A DNA stretch of 38,672 bases, taken from Eubacteriales bacterium. GTDB lineage: Bacteria; Bacillota_A; Clostridia; Christensenellales; Aristaeellaceae. How positions within the stretch are numbered: the first letter of the stretch is position 1; the number at the start of each line of letters is the position of its first letter. Under the pieces are notes generated by a model. It made no database searches, was not told where the DNA came from, and was given only the letters and a program-made list of their open reading frames with translations. The position numbers and the translations under genes were made by a program. Shown here in pieces: positions 14,748 through 23,079 of the stretch. The stretch lies in the NCBI GenBank assembly GCA_030528845.1, contig JAUMYC010000003.1, positions 1 through 38,672 of the forward strand, read 5' to 3'.

Positions 14748-14787
14748 GGAAAAGATAAGGCCGCCGGAGGGCTTCTCCGGCGGCCTT
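14748..14787 (-). terminator. Terminator of the SBP-LuxR operon
   Basis: AAGGCCGCCGGAG (14757-14769) and CTCCGGCGGCCTT (14775-14787) form a perfect 13-bp stem. On the minus strand TTATCTTTTCC follows. It starts 5 bp after the stop codon of the LuxR-type gene. Confidence 0.8.
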
Positions 14788-14792
14788 GGTGC

Positions 14793-16454
14793 TTAGGCGG
14801 GGTCGCTTTCCTGCTGCATCAGCGCGGCGTAGCGCAGCAGCTGCTTGAGCGAATTGACCCCGAGCTTTGCGTAGATGTTGCGGTTGTGATAGCGCAGCGT
14901 GCTCTCTTTGATCTGCGCGATCTCGATGATCTCCTTGACCGTCTTCCCTTCCAGATAATACCGGTAGACCCGGCGCTCGGCCGGGGTGAGGGTCTCGATG
15001 CCGGAGAGGAAATGGCTGTAATCCTCCGGGTCGATCTCCTGCGTGCGCGAATAGGCGAGGCGGGAGAGCTCGACCTGCGCGCTGGCATATTTGCTCTGCG
15101 CGCTCTCGAATTCGCTCAGCAGCCGCTCCTTTTCCTCGGCCACGGCCTGCGTTTCCCGGCGCAGGTCATGCACGAGCCGCTCGTGCTCCAGGTCCTTCTG
15201 CGCCAAAAAGGCGAACAGGTCGTCGATCTCGGCCGCAGGGGAGGGAGCTCCCTCGCGGTCGTCGGATTTGATCTGCTCCAGCGCGCGCAGGATGGGCGAG
15301 AGAAAGCGGCGGCTGAAGAAGAGGCAGCAGCTGGCGGCGAAGAAGAGGAACAGCGCCAGCAGGATCAGGTTTTGCAGAATGCCGCGCTGCACGGCGCGTT
15401 CGTAATCGCGCAGGGGCAGCATCGCGCAGAGGACGAATCCTTCTTCTTCTCCGGGCGGAAAGGGGAAGGGGAGGCTCAGCCCGATATAGGAGGCCTCCTC
15501 GCCGGAGAAGAGGGTGAGGGAGTTTGCGCTGCTCTGCATCTGCAAAGCGCCCCTCGGCGCGGAATGATAGCCGTGCATATCGCCGCAGCTCAGGCCGCCG
15601 TCGGCCAAAAGAGCGCTGCCCTCCACGGGGGCGAGCAGGCAGGTGAGCCGGGAGAGCTTGGTGGGCTGGGCGTGATAGGCGGCGAAATAGCTCGCGCTGA
15701 TCTCATAGCCGCAAAGGCCGTAGAGCGCGCCGTTTCCGCCGAAGATGGGCACGGTCAGCAGCATGACGCTGTCGGACGTGCCGGGCAGGAGAAAGGCCTG
15801 CGTGAGCCGATAGGAGCTCTCCAGCGGCAGGGCGGCCTGCGCGATGAGCTGTTCATAATCCGGAATGAACTCCGTGCTGAATTCCAGCCGCCATTTGCGG
15901 TGCGGCATCAGGCCGTGGGCCTTGCCCGTGTCCGCGAGGCCGCGCAGGAGCAGGATGCTCTCGTCGGAGTTGTCGTAGCCGGTCTGCTGCAGATAGAGCC
16001 CCGTGCGGGAGGAGGCGGCGTTCTCCAGAGAGGAATTGACTGTGGCTTCCAGCATCACGAACACGCCCGTGCAGTTGCCCAGCACGAGCCGCCGGGAGAG
16101 GGGAGCGATGAGCGCCTCCTGCAGCGCGGCGATGGCCTCGGCGTCGTCGGTCAGCGAGGAGAAGGGAAGGCCCATGCGCGAGAGCTCCTCCTCGATGATG
16201 GAGGAGGCCTCGCCGGAGAGCCGGATGCACTCGGCGGCAAGGTGCTCAAGGTGGGTCGATACGCCTCTTTTGAAGACCTCCATCTGCACGTCGAGCGCCT
16301 CGTAGGTGTTTTTGCTCTCCGCGTCGAAGCGATCGAACATAAACAGCCCGGAGAGCAGCACGACGACCAAAAGCAGGGCAAGGATCAGCATATAGCCGAA
16401 GAGCTTGCGCTTCATGGTCCATTTCGACTGGCGAAAAGAGGGTGCGTTGCGCAC
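14793..16454 (-). CDS. Membrane-anchored LuxR-type one-component sensor-regulator
   Basis: A 553-aa protein. A short cytoplasmic N-terminus is followed by a transmembrane helix at about 18-38 (LFGYMLILALLLVVVLLSG), an extracytoplasmic region of about 320 residues, a second helix at about 360-382, a charged helical linker likely to form a coiled coil (about 420-475), and a LuxR/GerE helix-turn-helix at about 486-540 (LTPAERRVYRYYLEG, TVKEIIEIAQIKESTLRYHNRNIYAKLGV). The extracellular part has the length and layout of a double-Cache sensor, but this is inference. No histidine-kinase or receiver domain is seen, so sensing and DNA binding sit in one polypeptide fixed to the membrane. The start is GTG at 16454 with AGGAGG nine bases upstream. 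It follows the solute-binding protein gene by 54 bp in one operon. Confidence 0.85.
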   Translation of the reverse strand: MRNAPSFRQSKWTMKRKLFGYMLILALLLVVVLLSGLFMFDRFDAESKNTYEALDVQMEVFKRGVSTHLEHLAAECIRLSGEASSIIEEELSRMGLPFSSLTDDAEAIAALQEALIAPLSRRLVLGNCTGVFVMLEATVNSSLENAASSRTGLYLQQTGYDNSDESILLLRGLADTGKAHGLMPHRKWRLEFSTEFIPDYEQLIAQAALPLESSYRLTQAFLLPGTSDSVMLLTVPIFGGNGALYGLCGYEISASYFAAYHAQPTKLSRLTCLLAPVEGSALLADGGLSCGDMHGYHSAPRGALQMQSSANSLTLFSGEEASYIGLSLPFPFPPGEEEGFVLCAMLPLRDYERAVQRGILQNLILLALFLFFAASCCLFFSRRFLSPILRALEQIKSDDREGAPSPAAEIDDLFAFLAQKDLEHERLVHDLRRETQAVAEEKERLLSEFESAQSKYASAQVELSRLAYSRTQEIDPEDYSHFLSGIETLTPAERRVYRYYLEGKTVKEIIEIAQIKESTLRYHNRNIYAKLGVNSLKQLLRYAALMQQESDPA

Positions 16455-16508
16455 GGCGGCGCGCCTCCTTTTTCATAGAGGTGAAAAGCGGGGGAACGTT
16501 TTCGGTGG

Positions 16509-17837
16509 TTATTGAATGGAAGCGAGCAGGGCCCATGTCTCCTCGGCGAGGGCGAGGGGGTCTTCTCCGGCGTCGCTGCGCGCGCGCAGGTCGGGCTGCA
16601 TCTCCCGCAGGCCGGCGTAGAGCGCCTCGACCTTGGCGTAGAAGCCGTCAAAATCCGGCCGGACGACGGGCGTGTAGCCCTCGAGCATGACGCGGATGGC
16701 GGTGTAGAGGCTCTTGTGGCCCTCGGAGGGGAAGTCGTAGCTGTCCATGGCGTCGAAGGCGTCGACGCGCACGGGCATGTAGCCCGTCTCCACGACGAAA
16801 TCCAGATTGCGGCTGCTCTCGGTGAGCCAGCGTACGAACACGGCGGCGGCCTCGGCCTTCTGCTCGGTGGTCTTGCGCGCGCACAGGCCCACGCCCGTCA
16901 CGGGCATATACTGCTCGCCCTCGCCGGTGCGCGGCAGGGGCAGCACCTGCAGAGCCATCTGCTCGGAGGTGTTGTCGGGATAGGTGACGACGTCGTTGTA
17001 GTAGTTCACGGCGGCGGTGGAGCCGAAGCCCGCGAGCGTCTCGCCGGTCATCACCTGCGTGTTGGCGTAGGCGTCGGAAACGGCGATGTGCCCCTTGGCA
17101 AAGGGCAGGGCGAACTTCATCCACGAGGCGCGCACGGCCTCGTCTTCCAGATGATACCAGCCGTCCTCGGTGTATTCGATGCCGCCGGTCTGCGACATGA
17201 TGTCAAACTCGACGTGGCGGATGAGATAGTCAAAGGCGCAGATGGGCTTGCCGCCGGACCATGCATAATACTTCTCCGCGGCGTCGAAGAAGCCCTCCCA
17301 GGTGGCAAGGTCTTCGTAGGTCACGCCCGTGTCTGCCGAGAAGCGCGCAAACTGCGAGCCGTTGATAAAGAGCGCATAGGAGGACTTGGACACGGGGAAC
17401 ACGGCCAGCTGCTCGCCGAGCATGCCGTCTGCGAGGAACTGGGGCACGAAATGCGACAGCTCTTCCTCGCTGAAATAGTCCTGCCAGTCCAGCAAAGCGG
17501 CCGGGTCGAAAGAGGCTGCGGTGGCGGTGTGGGCGGAGAAAAGATCGGGCGCCTCGGGCGAGCCGGGCGCGCCGGAGAGCGCCGTCTGCAGCTGCGCGTT
17601 GATCTTGGAGGTGCTCGTTACGTTGGTGACCGTTACGTTGATCCCCTTTTCCTGACCGACGGTGGAGTTGAACCGGGCGATGAGCCGGTTCATGGGAGAG
17701 TCGGCCTGCTCGCCGTAGACATGCCACATCGTCAGCGTGACGGGGTCGTCGGCGGAGAGGAGAGTGTCCTCGGAGCAGCCGGAAAGGGAGAGGAGCAGCA
17801 GAATGCCCGCGAGGAGCAGGAGCAGTCGTTTTTTCAT
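16509..17837 (-). CDS. Lipoprotein extracellular solute-binding protein (family 1)
   Basis: A 442-aa sugar-type ABC solute-binding protein. It begins MKKRLLLLLAGILLLLSL, then the lipobox LSGC, so it is anchored to the outer face of the membrane at Cys. TLTMWHVYGE, RLIARFNSTVGQEKGI and INAQLQTAL near the N-terminus are typical of family 1 binders; MPVTGVGLCARKTTEQKAEAAAVFVRWL is the usual C-terminal helix region. The start at 17837 is set by AAGGAGG nine bases upstream; the frame is open further upstream but within the leader. No permease or ATPase gene is adjacent. It shares an operon with the membrane-bound LuxR-type regulator, so it may present ligand to that sensor or serve permeases elsewhere. 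A 165-nt leader precedes it. Confidence 0.9.
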   Translation of the reverse strand: MKKRLLLLLAGILLLLSLSGCSEDTLLSADDPVTLTMWHVYGEQADSPMNRLIARFNSTVGQEKGINVTVTNVTSTSKINAQLQTALSGAPGSPEAPDLFSAHTATAASFDPAALLDWQDYFSEEELSHFVPQFLADGMLGEQLAVFPVSKSSYALFINGSQFARFSADTGVTYEDLATWEGFFDAAEKYYAWSGGKPICAFDYLIRHVEFDIMSQTGGIEYTEDGWYHLEDEAVRASWMKFALPFAKGHIAVSDAYANTQVMTGETLAGFGSTAAVNYYNDVVTYPDNTSEQMALQVLPLPRTGEGEQYMPVTGVGLCARKTTEQKAEAAAVFVRWLTESSRNLDFVVETGYMPVRVDAFDAMDSYDFPSEGHKSLYTAIRVMLEGYTPVVRPDFDGFYAKVEALYAGLREMQPDLRARSDAGEDPLALAEETWALLASIQ

Positions 17838-18009
17838 CGGGTCGTCCTCCTTGATAGGGGTAAAATGCGTTTTTTGCCCTCCAATTACCAAAAAATACGC
17901 CGTTTCCCATCAATTTGGGGGTTCTTGACGGGGACAAACGGGCCGATTTAACGGTATATTAGCCTTGGTAACAGGGAGTTTACAAGCGGCAGACGCCGCT
18001 CTTCCCCGT

Positions 18010-18038
18010 ATTATAGCAGAAAAAACGAGTTTGTACAA
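18010..18038 (-). promoter_or_regulatory. Promoter of the SBP-LuxR operon
   Basis: On the minus strand TTGTAC (18038-18033), a 17-bp spacer and TATAAT (18015-18010). The predicted start near 18003 gives a leader of about 165 nt with an AGCGGC/GCCGCT hairpin at its beginning (17985-18000). No known riboswitch class was recognised in the leader. Confidence 0.75.
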
Positions 18039-18076
18039 AAGGTGCGAAAGTTTTTTTCGACGGGAGGAGGATGGCC

Positions 18077-18463
18077 ATGAGAGACACCGTCCTATCGATC
18101 GCCAGGCACAGGATCCGGCCGGAGCGGGAGGGGAACCGCTATCAGTTCTTCTGCGAGGCCTCCGGGGTGCTCGCCTGCACCACGAGCCCGCGCCGCGCCG
18201 ACTGCGCACAGCAGGAGCTTCGCGAGGCGTGGGAGAGCGAGGGCCGGGAACATTTCAACCGCTGCCACCGCTGCGGAAGATGGGTGGTGGACGCGATGTA
18301 CAACGCGGACACGATGGAATGCGTGGACTGCTCCCCGTGGGAGGAGACGCCGCAGTTTTGCCCCATCTGCGGGGCGAAGGCCCCTCCCGGGCAGATCCGC
18401 TGCCCGAGCTGCGCGGGGCGGCTGCGCTATGGAGGGAGGGACGGACCGGATGGAGAAGACTAA
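18077..18463 (+). CDS. Small double zinc-ribbon protein
   Basis: A 128-aa soluble protein of unknown function. The N-terminal 60 residues (VLSIARHRIRPEREGNRYQF, then CTTSPRRADCAQQ) form an uncharacterised domain. The C-terminal half carries zinc-ribbon knuckles: CHRCGRW...CVDC and FCPICGAK...RCPSC. The ATG at 18077 is preferred over the one at 18071 because GGAGGAGG ends at 18070, leaving a 6-base spacing for 18077 and none for 18071. It is the first gene of a plus-strand cluster and overlaps the next gene by 14 bases. Such ribbons typically mediate protein or nucleic-acid contacts; no enzyme motif is visible. No convincing promoter was found. Confidence 0.75.
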   Translation: MRDTVLSIARHRIRPEREGNRYQFFCEASGVLACTTSPRRADCAQQELREAWESEGREHFNRCHRCGRWVVDAMYNADTMECVDCSPWEETPQFCPICGAKAPPGQIRCPSCAGRLRYGGRDGPDGED

Positions 18464-18731
18464 GCGCGCGCGCGGAGCGCCCGAGAAGCTCGGCTTTGGC
18501 GTGGAGGCCATGAAGGCGACGAGGGTCTGCAGACATTGCGGCGCCGTGGCCGGGCTGGACAAATACCTCTGCCCGGAGTGCGGAGGCCGGCTGCCCCGGG
18601 AGAATCTCTTTGAGGAGTATCAAAAGCGGCACAGGCTCTGCCCCGTCTGCGAGACGGTGCTCGCCGGGTATATGCGCTATTGTCCCCATTGCGGGGCGAA
18701 GGCCGACGAAGCGGAGGAGGATGCAGGATGA
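18450..18731 (+). CDS. Small zinc-ribbon protein
   Basis: A 93-aa protein with two zinc ribbons: CRHCGAV...YLCPECGGR and LCPVCETV...YCPHCGAK, preceded by a basic N-terminus (KTKRARGAPEKL). The start at 18450 follows a GGGAGGG site nine bases upstream, and an in-frame ATG at 18429 is less well placed. It overlaps the previous zinc-ribbon gene by 14 bases, and its stop overlaps the next gene's ATG (ATGA), so the three are likely translated as a coupled set. The function is unknown; the tight coupling with another ribbon protein suggests that the two work in one complex. Confidence 0.75.
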   Translation: MEKTKRARGAPEKLGFGVEAMKATRVCRHCGAVAGLDKYLCPECGGRLPRENLFEEYQKRHRLCPVCETVLAGYMRYCPHCGAKADEAEEDAG

Positions 18732-19231
18732 CGAGGCTTGCCGGAATGCTGGGCGCTGCACTGGCGCTCTTTGGACTCTGGCTCCTGCCGCAGCAGCTGC
18801 CGCTCGGGCAGCCGGAGCAGGCGGCGCAGATCGCCTTTTTCTCCTACAGCAGCCGCGGCTCGTCCTCCTACGAGATCTACACCTACGAGGCCGAGCGGAC
18901 GGCGGACGGGAGCGTGCAGGTGCGATACGATCTGCACTGCGGCTGGGAACAGTATACCCTGCAGGCGCAGGAGGAGCTGCTCGTGCAGCTGGAGGAGATC
19001 GCCGAACGCCATGGCCTGATCGGCTGGAACGGCTTTTCCGGCAGCAACCCCTTCATGCAGGACGGCTACGGCTTCTCTCTGGAGATCCGCCTTGCGGACG
19101 GGACGGAGATCTCCGCCCACGGAGACAACGCCTTCCCGGGCGGCTATTACGAAGCAAAGGGCGAGATCGACGAATTGTTCATGGGGCTTTTGCGCCAAAG
19201 CGGCCTTGCCCCGGAGGATATCTTCTATTAG
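18728..19231 (+). CDS. Small exported or membrane-anchored protein of unknown function
   Basis: A 167-aa protein starting MTRLAGMLGAALALFGLWLL, an uncleaved anchor or signal peptide. The outer domain is a mixed alpha/beta sequence with YSSRGSSSYEIYTYEAERT, two Cys-poor strands, an amphipathic helix (QEELLVQLEEIAERHGL) and GWNGFSGSNPFMQDGYGFSLEIRLADGTEI. I recognise no named family with confidence, though the layout of strands plus GxxxFSGSNP resembles small secreted domains from Clostridia. The ATG overlaps the preceding stop codon (ATGA), which links it to the zinc-ribbon proteins. The large secreted protein gene begins 65 bp downstream. Confidence 0.7.
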   Translation: MTRLAGMLGAALALFGLWLLPQQLPLGQPEQAAQIAFFSYSSRGSSSYEIYTYEAERTADGSVQVRYDLHCGWEQYTLQAQEELLVQLEEIAERHGLIGWNGFSGSNPFMQDGYGFSLEIRLADGTEISAHGDNAFPGGYYEAKGEIDELFMGLLRQSGLAPEDIFY

Positions 19232-19296
19232 ATAGATAAGATCGCAGAAAACACTGCCGCCGAGAGGCGATGGGCAGGAGCGAAGGAGGAAGGAAG

Positions 19297-22200
19297 ATGA
19301 CGGCGAAGAGAAGGATCCTTGCGATCGTGATGACGATCATGATGCTGCTGGGCATGCTGCCCGGCGCGAGCGCGTATGCGTGTGATCATCCCACGACCAA
19401 GACGCAGTGGGTAAACGGCGCGCCGGCCAACTGCATGGATTGGAAAGTGCGCATAGAGATGTGCACGGTCTGCGGCGCTGTGGTGTATGAATGGGAAGAA
19501 TCCGGCAGCTGCGCGCCGGAATGGGTCGTGCTGCAGGCGCCGACCTGCTACTCCGACGGCTACCGCCAGAAGATCTGCCGCTATTGCGGCGAGCCCCACG
19601 ACGAGGAGATCATCCCCGGCGGGCACAGCTTCGGCTCGTGGCGTCAGGTGAGCGAGGGCAACTGCGCGGTCCCGGCGCTGTATCAGCGCGTCTGCTCGCA
19701 ATGCGGGGAGATCGAGGAGCGCAGGGGCGACTACGGCGCGCACAACTGGGGCCCGTGGCGCTACGACATGGAGCCGACCTGCACGGAAGCGGGCGTGCGC
19801 TCGCGCGAGTGCACCGTCTGCGGACGGGGCGATGAAGAAGAAGTCCCCCCGACGGGCCATAACTTCGGCGAATGGGAGCCGGTCTCCGCGGCGACGTGCA
19901 TCGAGCCCGGCGTGCGGATGACTGTGTGCCGCAACTGCGGCTATATCGTCTATGAGGACACCGACTACGGCCCCCATCGCTGGGGCGACTGGGTGCGCAT
20001 CCGCGAGGGCGACTGCCTGAACCCCGGCGTTCTGCAGCGCACCTGCAGCCTGTGCGGGCGCGTGGAACAGCGCGAGGACGAGGAAGGCAGCCATAAATGG
20101 GGCGTCCGCATGATCACAGACCCCACCTGCACCAAAGAAGGCCTCGACAGCTACCGGTGCACGGTCTGCGGAAAGACCCAGTCCAAGACGATCGACGCGC
20201 TCGGCCATAACTGGAGCGACTGGGAGGTCATTCAGGAGGCAAAGCCCGGTCAGGTCGGCATCCGCGAGCGCCGCTGCAGGCGCTGCGGCATCACGGAGCA
20301 GGAGAGATTCTATCCGGACGATACGGTCTACCGCGGCGGCGACAACGACAGGGAGACCGTCCGGGAGATCCAGGAGGAGCTCAACGAGCAGGGCTATGAC
20401 TGCGGCAGCGTGGACGGCAGCTTCGGCCCGAACACCGAGGGCGCCCTCAGGGAATGGCAGGAGGACCACGGCTTCCCGCCGGACGGCGTGGGCTGGCGCG
20501 AGGTCATCGAAGAGCTGCTGGGCAGCGACCCCGAGGACGACGAAGACCCCGACGCGCCCATCAGCGGCGACCCGGGCGATAACGACCCCACGGGCACCGT
20601 CATTTTCACCAAACATGTCGAAAGTCTGCCGCTCAACGGCGAATATTACGAGCTGGGCGAGGGGATCCACTATCGCCTGTGCGTGACCAACGCCACGGAG
20701 CACGCCATCCATGATCTGGAGATCTGGGACATGCTCAAGGGCGGCAACGAGGACGGCTGCGTGGACAGGGTCCCGATCCTCGACGCGGGAGTGACGTATA
20801 ACGCCTATTTCACGCATGCCGTGACAGAGGAGGATGTGGCCCGCGGCCATGTGTTCAACCAGGCGACGGCGACATGGTACGCCCCGGCGGAGGATATGTG
20901 GTATGGCGACGCCTCGAACGAGACGGTCGTTCCCACCGGCAGCGAGCCGATCGAGCTCGTGCGCGTGGAAAAGAGCGTGCTGAGCACGCCCCAAAACGGC
21001 GAGTATTACGAGGGCGGCGAGACGGTGCGCTACGAGATCCGCTTTGTGAACGAAACTGCGAATGAAGTGTACGACGTGGAGGTCTACGACTTCCTGCACG
21101 GAAACAACGAGGATGCATGCGTCATCCGCGAGCCCGTCGTCGCTCCCTACGGCTCGGCGAGCGCCGTCTTTGAGCACGTCGTGACGATGGAAGACGTCTT
21201 TGCATTCGAAGTGAACAACCAGGCCGAGGCCTATTGGACCACCGCGGAATCGAGCAACCCGCTCAGCGGCGTTTCCGAGATCGTGAGCGTGCCCTGCGGC
21301 CTGAGCTGGATCCAGATCGGCGAGGAGCCCGTCTTCTTCGGCGGGCCCGAGGTGAACAAATGGGTCGAAAGCACGCCCGCCAACGGCCTGTATTATCAGC
21401 CCGGCGAATCGGTGCGCTACGGCGTGGAGGTGCACAACCCCAGCGCGCAGGAGCTGCTGAGCGTGACCGTGTTCGATCCGCTCAGAAAGGACACGATCTG
21501 GATGACGACGAGCCTCTCCGCGGGCGAAACGATGGGCTACACCTTTGAATATACGGTCACGCCCATCGACGCTGCGGCCGGAAGCCTCACGAACATCGCC
21601 ACGGCGACTGCGGAAGACGCCCTCGGCAATACCTACAGGAACGTGAGCGGCTCCGTGGTCGTCCCCACCGGCTTCGGCGAGCAGACCGAGCAGAGCATGA
21701 CGCTGCTCAAAGAGGTGATCAGCACGCCCGCCAACGGCGCCTATTACACCGAGGGCGAGCGGATCAACTACAGGATCACCTACACCAACACCGGCACGGT
21801 CGCAGTGGAAAAGGTGATCATCTATGACCCGCTGTTCCTGACTGCGTTCGGCGAGGTCGGCTCCTCCCTGCGCATGGAGCCCGGCGAGGCGAAGTATTGC
21901 CTGCTGGACTATGTCGTGACGGCGGAGGACGTCGCCAGAGGTTATGTAGCGAATGTTTCCAACGCCGCCTTTGCGGTCGACGGATTCTACAGCGGCGCGG
22001 CGATCTCCAACAGAGTCGTCGTGGACACGGACGGCGACCCGAACACCACCCACACCCCCGGCAGCGGCACGATCCACTGGGAGGAGCTGCGCAAGGACCT
22101 GCCCGAAGCCGAGGGAGAGCTGCTCTGCTGCTATCGCGAGCTCTTCTCCCGCGACGGTGAATCCATGGAATACGAAGTGCATCTGTGTGACAGGCACGCG

Positions 22201-22947
22201 GCCACGCACGGCGCGATCCTGACCATGGCGCAGAATGCCGCCGATGCAAACAGAATCGGCATGGTCTGGGAATATGCCTGCGGCATGTGGCTCAAGGAAG
22301 TCGATGCGCTCTATGAGGAGATGTATGCGGCGGCGGACAACGACGCACGCATCATCCTGATGAGCGAGCGCACGCGCATGGTGGCGCTGATCGCCAACAC
22401 GCAGCTGGCGATGAAGATCGCCTACCCCGGCCATCCTGCCGAGGTGACGCAGGCCGTCGCCGATTTCTGGCGGGAGCAGCTGATCGAGCTGTGCTATCTG
22501 ACGCATACCGCGCCGCAGAGCCGCCTCGACAGCCTGCTGATGGTCATGCGCGGAGCGGGCGAAGCCGCCGAGGGCACACAGTGCCGGTGGCTGGTGTCCG
22601 AAGAGAGAGAAGACTACTTCTTCTGCGAGGACGTCTTCTGCGCGGATCACGCCTTCCCCTATGAGATGACGGACATCCTGCTGGCGGCCGAGCCCGGCCT
22701 GAAGAGCTGGGGCGCGATCCGCTCTTTGTGGGAGGTGGAGCTGAACGTGGTCTATAACGAGCTCTACGACGCTTCCGGCGCAGAGGGCGGCATCGCCTAT
22801 CTTGCGGAATACGCCGCGTTCAACAGCTACATCGAGGCGCAGGAGCAGCTGCTCCTGCTGATGTACCCGGACGATCTTGAGATCGTCGCGGAGGAAGTCG
22901 CCCGGAGCCTGATGCTGCGCACGCAGATCGCCTGCCGGCGCAAGTAA
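19297..22947 (+). CDS. Secreted multidomain surface protein (CxxC repeats, PG-binding, DUF11-like repeats)
   Basis: A 1216-aa protein with a signal peptide (MTAKRRILAIVMTIMMLLG, cleavage near ASAYA). Residues 28-335 hold about eight Cys-rich repeats of some 40-45 aa, each with CxxCG and a GH.W/F...W core. Residues about 341-405 form a peptidoglycan-binding domain (REIQEELNEQGYDCGSVDG, FGPNTEGALREWQ). Four repeats of 115-130 aa follow from about 433, 553, 684 and 800, each with a ...STPANGxYYxxGE...I.Y...VTN start and a YxVTxxDxxxG-xxNxAxAxW end, like DUF11/isopeptide-type beta domains. The C-terminal 280 residues carry two related helical domains with Cys and LWEVELNVVYNELYD-type helices, possibly LprI-like. 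There is no LPXTG. The start at 19297 follows GGAGGA. Probably cell-wall-bound; function unknown. Confidence 0.82.
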   Translation: MTAKRRILAIVMTIMMLLGMLPGASAYACDHPTTKTQWVNGAPANCMDWKVRIEMCTVCGAVVYEWEESGSCAPEWVVLQAPTCYSDGYRQKICRYCGEPHDEEIIPGGHSFGSWRQVSEGNCAVPALYQRVCSQCGEIEERRGDYGAHNWGPWRYDMEPTCTEAGVRSRECTVCGRGDEEEVPPTGHNFGEWEPVSAATCIEPGVRMTVCRNCGYIVYEDTDYGPHRWGDWVRIREGDCLNPGVLQRTCSLCGRVEQREDEEGSHKWGVRMITDPTCTKEGLDSYRCTVCGKTQSKTIDALGHNWSDWEVIQEAKPGQVGIRERRCRRCGITEQERFYPDDTVYRGGDNDRETVREIQEELNEQGYDCGSVDGSFGPNTEGALREWQEDHGFPPDGVGWREVIEELLGSDPEDDEDPDAPISGDPGDNDPTGTVIFTKHVESLPLNGEYYELGEGIHYRLCVTNATEHAIHDLEIWDMLKGGNEDGCVDRVPILDAGVTYNAYFTHAVTEEDVARGHVFNQATATWYAPAEDMWYGDASNETVVPTGSEPIELVRVEKSVLSTPQNGEYYEGGETVRYEIRFVNETANEVYDVEVYDFLHGNNEDACVIREPVVAPYGSASAVFEHVVTMEDVFAFEVNNQAEAYWTTAESSNPLSGVSEIVSVPCGLSWIQIGEEPVFFGGPEVNKWVESTPANGLYYQPGESVRYGVEVHNPSAQELLSVTVFDPLRKDTIWMTTSLSAGETMGYTFEYTVTPIDAAAGSLTNIATATAEDALGNTYRNVSGSVVVPTGFGEQTEQSMTLLKEVISTPANGAYYTEGERINYRITYTNTGTVAVEKVIIYDPLFLTAFGEVGSSLRMEPGEAKYCLLDYVVTAEDVARGYVANVSNAAFAVDGFYSGAAISNRVVVDTDGDPNTTHTPGSGTIHWEELRKDLPEAEGELLCCYRELFSRDGESMEYEVHLCDRHAATHGAILTMAQNAADANRIGMVWEYACGMWLKEVDALYEEMYAAADNDARIILMSERTRMVALIANTQLAMKIAYPGHPAEVTQAVADFWREQLIELCYLTHTAPQSRLDSLLMVMRGAGEAAEGTQCRWLVSEEREDYFFCEDVFCADHAFPYEMTDILLAAEPGLKSWGAIRSLWEVELNVVYNELYDASGAEGGIAYLAEYAAFNSYIEAQEQLLLLMYPDDLEIVAEEVARSLMLRTQIACRRK

Positions 22948-22970
22948 GTTGGTTTTTTCCCTTGGGAGGC

Positions 22971-23008
22971 GGACGGCAGGGCGACGCATCCCCGCCCTGC
23001 CGCCGTCC
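22971..23008 (+). terminator. Intergenic GC-rich hairpin
   Basis: GGACGGC-AGGGCG (22971-22983) pairs with CGCCCT...GCCGTCC (22993-23008) with a 3-base bulge. Only CCCCCTTCTCT follows, so it may attenuate or process rather than fully terminate between the two large secreted-protein genes. Confidence 0.4.
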
Positions 23009-23079
23009 CCCTTCTCTCAAACGCCCCTTGTTTTCAGGTCACAGCCCGACGAAATTTTAACAGGAAAGGATGAGGACAC

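Noticed and set aside
13410..16478. 1022-codon plus-strand frame across the MFS and LuxR genes
   Set aside because: Runs antisense through two recognisable proteins and two intergenic terminators; a shadow frame.
17925..17966. Plus-strand promoter TTGACG...TATATT for the first zinc-ribbon gene
   Set aside because: The spacer is about 24 bp, too long for a sigma-A promoter.
19228..22989. 1253-codon antisense frame opposite the 1216-aa secreted protein
   Set aside because: Same cause: mirrored codon bias in a GC-rich gene. The plus-strand gene has a signal peptide, repeats and a ribosome site.
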